DNA of 6,051 nt from Candidatus Bipolaricaulota bacterium (lineage in GTDB: Bacteria > Bipolaricaulota > Bipolaricaulia > Bipolaricaulales > Bipolaricaulaceae): contig JALVLL010000030.1 in assembly GCA_027027485.1 (NCBI GenBank), positions 1 through 6,051 of the forward strand, read 5' to 3'. Below the pieces are notes generated by a model. That model was given only the letters and a program-made list of their open reading frames with translations, did no database searches and was not told where the DNA came from. Within the stretch, counting starts at the first letter, position 1; each line of letters starts with the position of its first letter. A program made the translations under genes and the position numbers. This document shows, in pieces, positions 5,819 to 6,051 of this stretch.

Positions 5819-6051
5819 TGGGTCGAGATATACACAGTTCCCGCGGGAAGGTCCCTCGGTGCGGGGACCGAGGAGGACGGGAGAAGGACCCCGCGGCAAA
5901 CGATGGAGCCCAGCTTCTCACCGGGATAGTCATCCCCCGACGCGATTTCGACAGGTGGACTTTTCCTCGTGTGGCCTGGGGGTTGGGGCTCAAGGCGCTG
6001 CTGGAGCCCGGTCCCGGTGGGTGGGAGGAGCGGGAGGGTCACGTAAGGGAA
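5818..6051 (+). CDS. Doubtful partial plus-strand ORF, divergent from herA (runs off right edge)
   Basis: From GTG 5818 a plus-strand frame is open for 78 codons to the window end. Its last third (VAWGLGLKALLEPGPGGWEE) looks more protein-like than the start, and an internal GTG at 5971 is another possible start. AGGGGG at 5803-5808 could be a ribosome-binding site and TATAAA at 5787-5792 a -10 box. No family is recognised, and the first half is Arg/Gly-rich with poor codon quality. It may be a divergent gene whose body lies outside the window, or noise. Confidence 0.2.
   Translation, partial: MGRDIHSSRGKVPRCGDRGGREKDPAANDGAQLLTGIVIPRRDFDRWTFPRVAWGLGLKALLEPGPGGWEEREGHVRE
5838..5849. repeat. 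12-bp perfect palindrome TTCCCGCGGGAA
   Basis: A self-complementary 12-mer about 35 bp upstream of the candidate herA -35. It might bind a dimeric regulator. GC-rich background makes short palindromes more likely by chance, though a perfect 12-mer is still notable. Confidence 0.45.
5850..5873. repeat. Two overlapping, mutually exclusive stem-loops
   Basis: CCTCGGT (5854-5860) pairs with ACCGAGG (5867-5873) around a 6-nt loop. The same bases can instead form GGTCCC (5850-5855) with GGGACC (5864-5869). No U-tract follows on either strand, so it is not an obvious terminator. It could be a nested operator or an RNA switch in a leader, if the region is transcribed. Confidence 0.35.

Larger units (their letters stand above)
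5749..6051. other. Upstream region of herA, about 300 bp without a firm gene
   Basis: No convincing complete gene is visible. The region holds the herA promoter candidate, three sets of inverted repeats (5799-5873) and a small hairpin at 5922-5936 (GGGAT/ATCCC arms). Two long frames cross it. One is the in-frame upstream extension of herA on the minus strand, rich in Pro, Ser and Gly. The other is a plus-strand frame from GTG 5818 that is open to the right edge. Neither is clearly protein-like along its whole length. Confidence 0.6.

Noticed and set aside
5950..5975. RNase P RNA-like string (minus strand GAGGAAAAGTCC)
   Set aside because: It resembles the conserved GAGGAAAGTCC segment but with an extra A, and no other conserved RNase P RNA elements follow.

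Overview
This is a GC-rich bacterial window. It contains five complete protein genes and one clear partial gene, arranged as two minus-strand blocks around a divergent pair of secreted-protein genes. Bacterial origin is supported by a bacterial-type TrpRS, strong Shine-Dalgarno sequences, TATAAT-type -10 boxes and an intrinsic terminator. Heavy use of AGG, GGG and CCC codons together with high GC would fit a thermophilic or deep-branching lineage such as Bipolaricaulota/Acetothermia, but this is a weak guess from style and not a recognised match.

Left block (1-1250, minus strand): trpS (tryptophanyl-tRNA synthetase, 324 aa) is followed 11 bp later by the N-terminus of a CaiB/BaiF family III CoA-transferase gene that runs off the left edge. 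A TATAAT box about 100 bp upstream of trpS is a likely promoter. The leader between them contains a 9-codon mini-ORF with one Trp codon and a long purine/pyrimidine inverted repeat. A perfect 10-bp GC hairpin with a U-rich tail separates this unit from the gene upstream.

Middle block (1250-3380): two divergent genes encode exported proteins of unknown role. The minus-strand gene has a TolB/LpoB/CsgG-like N-terminal domain followed by a beta-rich domain. The plus-strand gene has a beta-rich N-domain, a Pro-Glu linker and a PPC-like C-domain with several cysteines. They share a 115-bp regulatory region.

Right block (3381-6051, minus strand): a HerA-type hexameric DNA-translocase ATPase gene (504 aa from a GTG start) is followed 10 bp later by a PD-(D/E)XK nuclease of the RecB/Cas4-like type. 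The second gene's ribosome-binding site overlaps the herA stop codon. HerA is classically paired with the nuclease NurA. Here the partner is a Cas4/AddB-like exonuclease with an apparent Fe-S cluster motif in which one expected cysteine is a histidine. This two-gene module, plausibly for DNA end processing or defence, is the most interesting part of the window. About 300 bp upstream of herA holds a candidate promoter and several perfect inverted repeats. The nuclease gene meets the plus-strand secreted-protein gene tail to tail with no base between their stop codons. There are no tRNA or rRNA genes, CRISPR arrays or insertion sequences that I can see.
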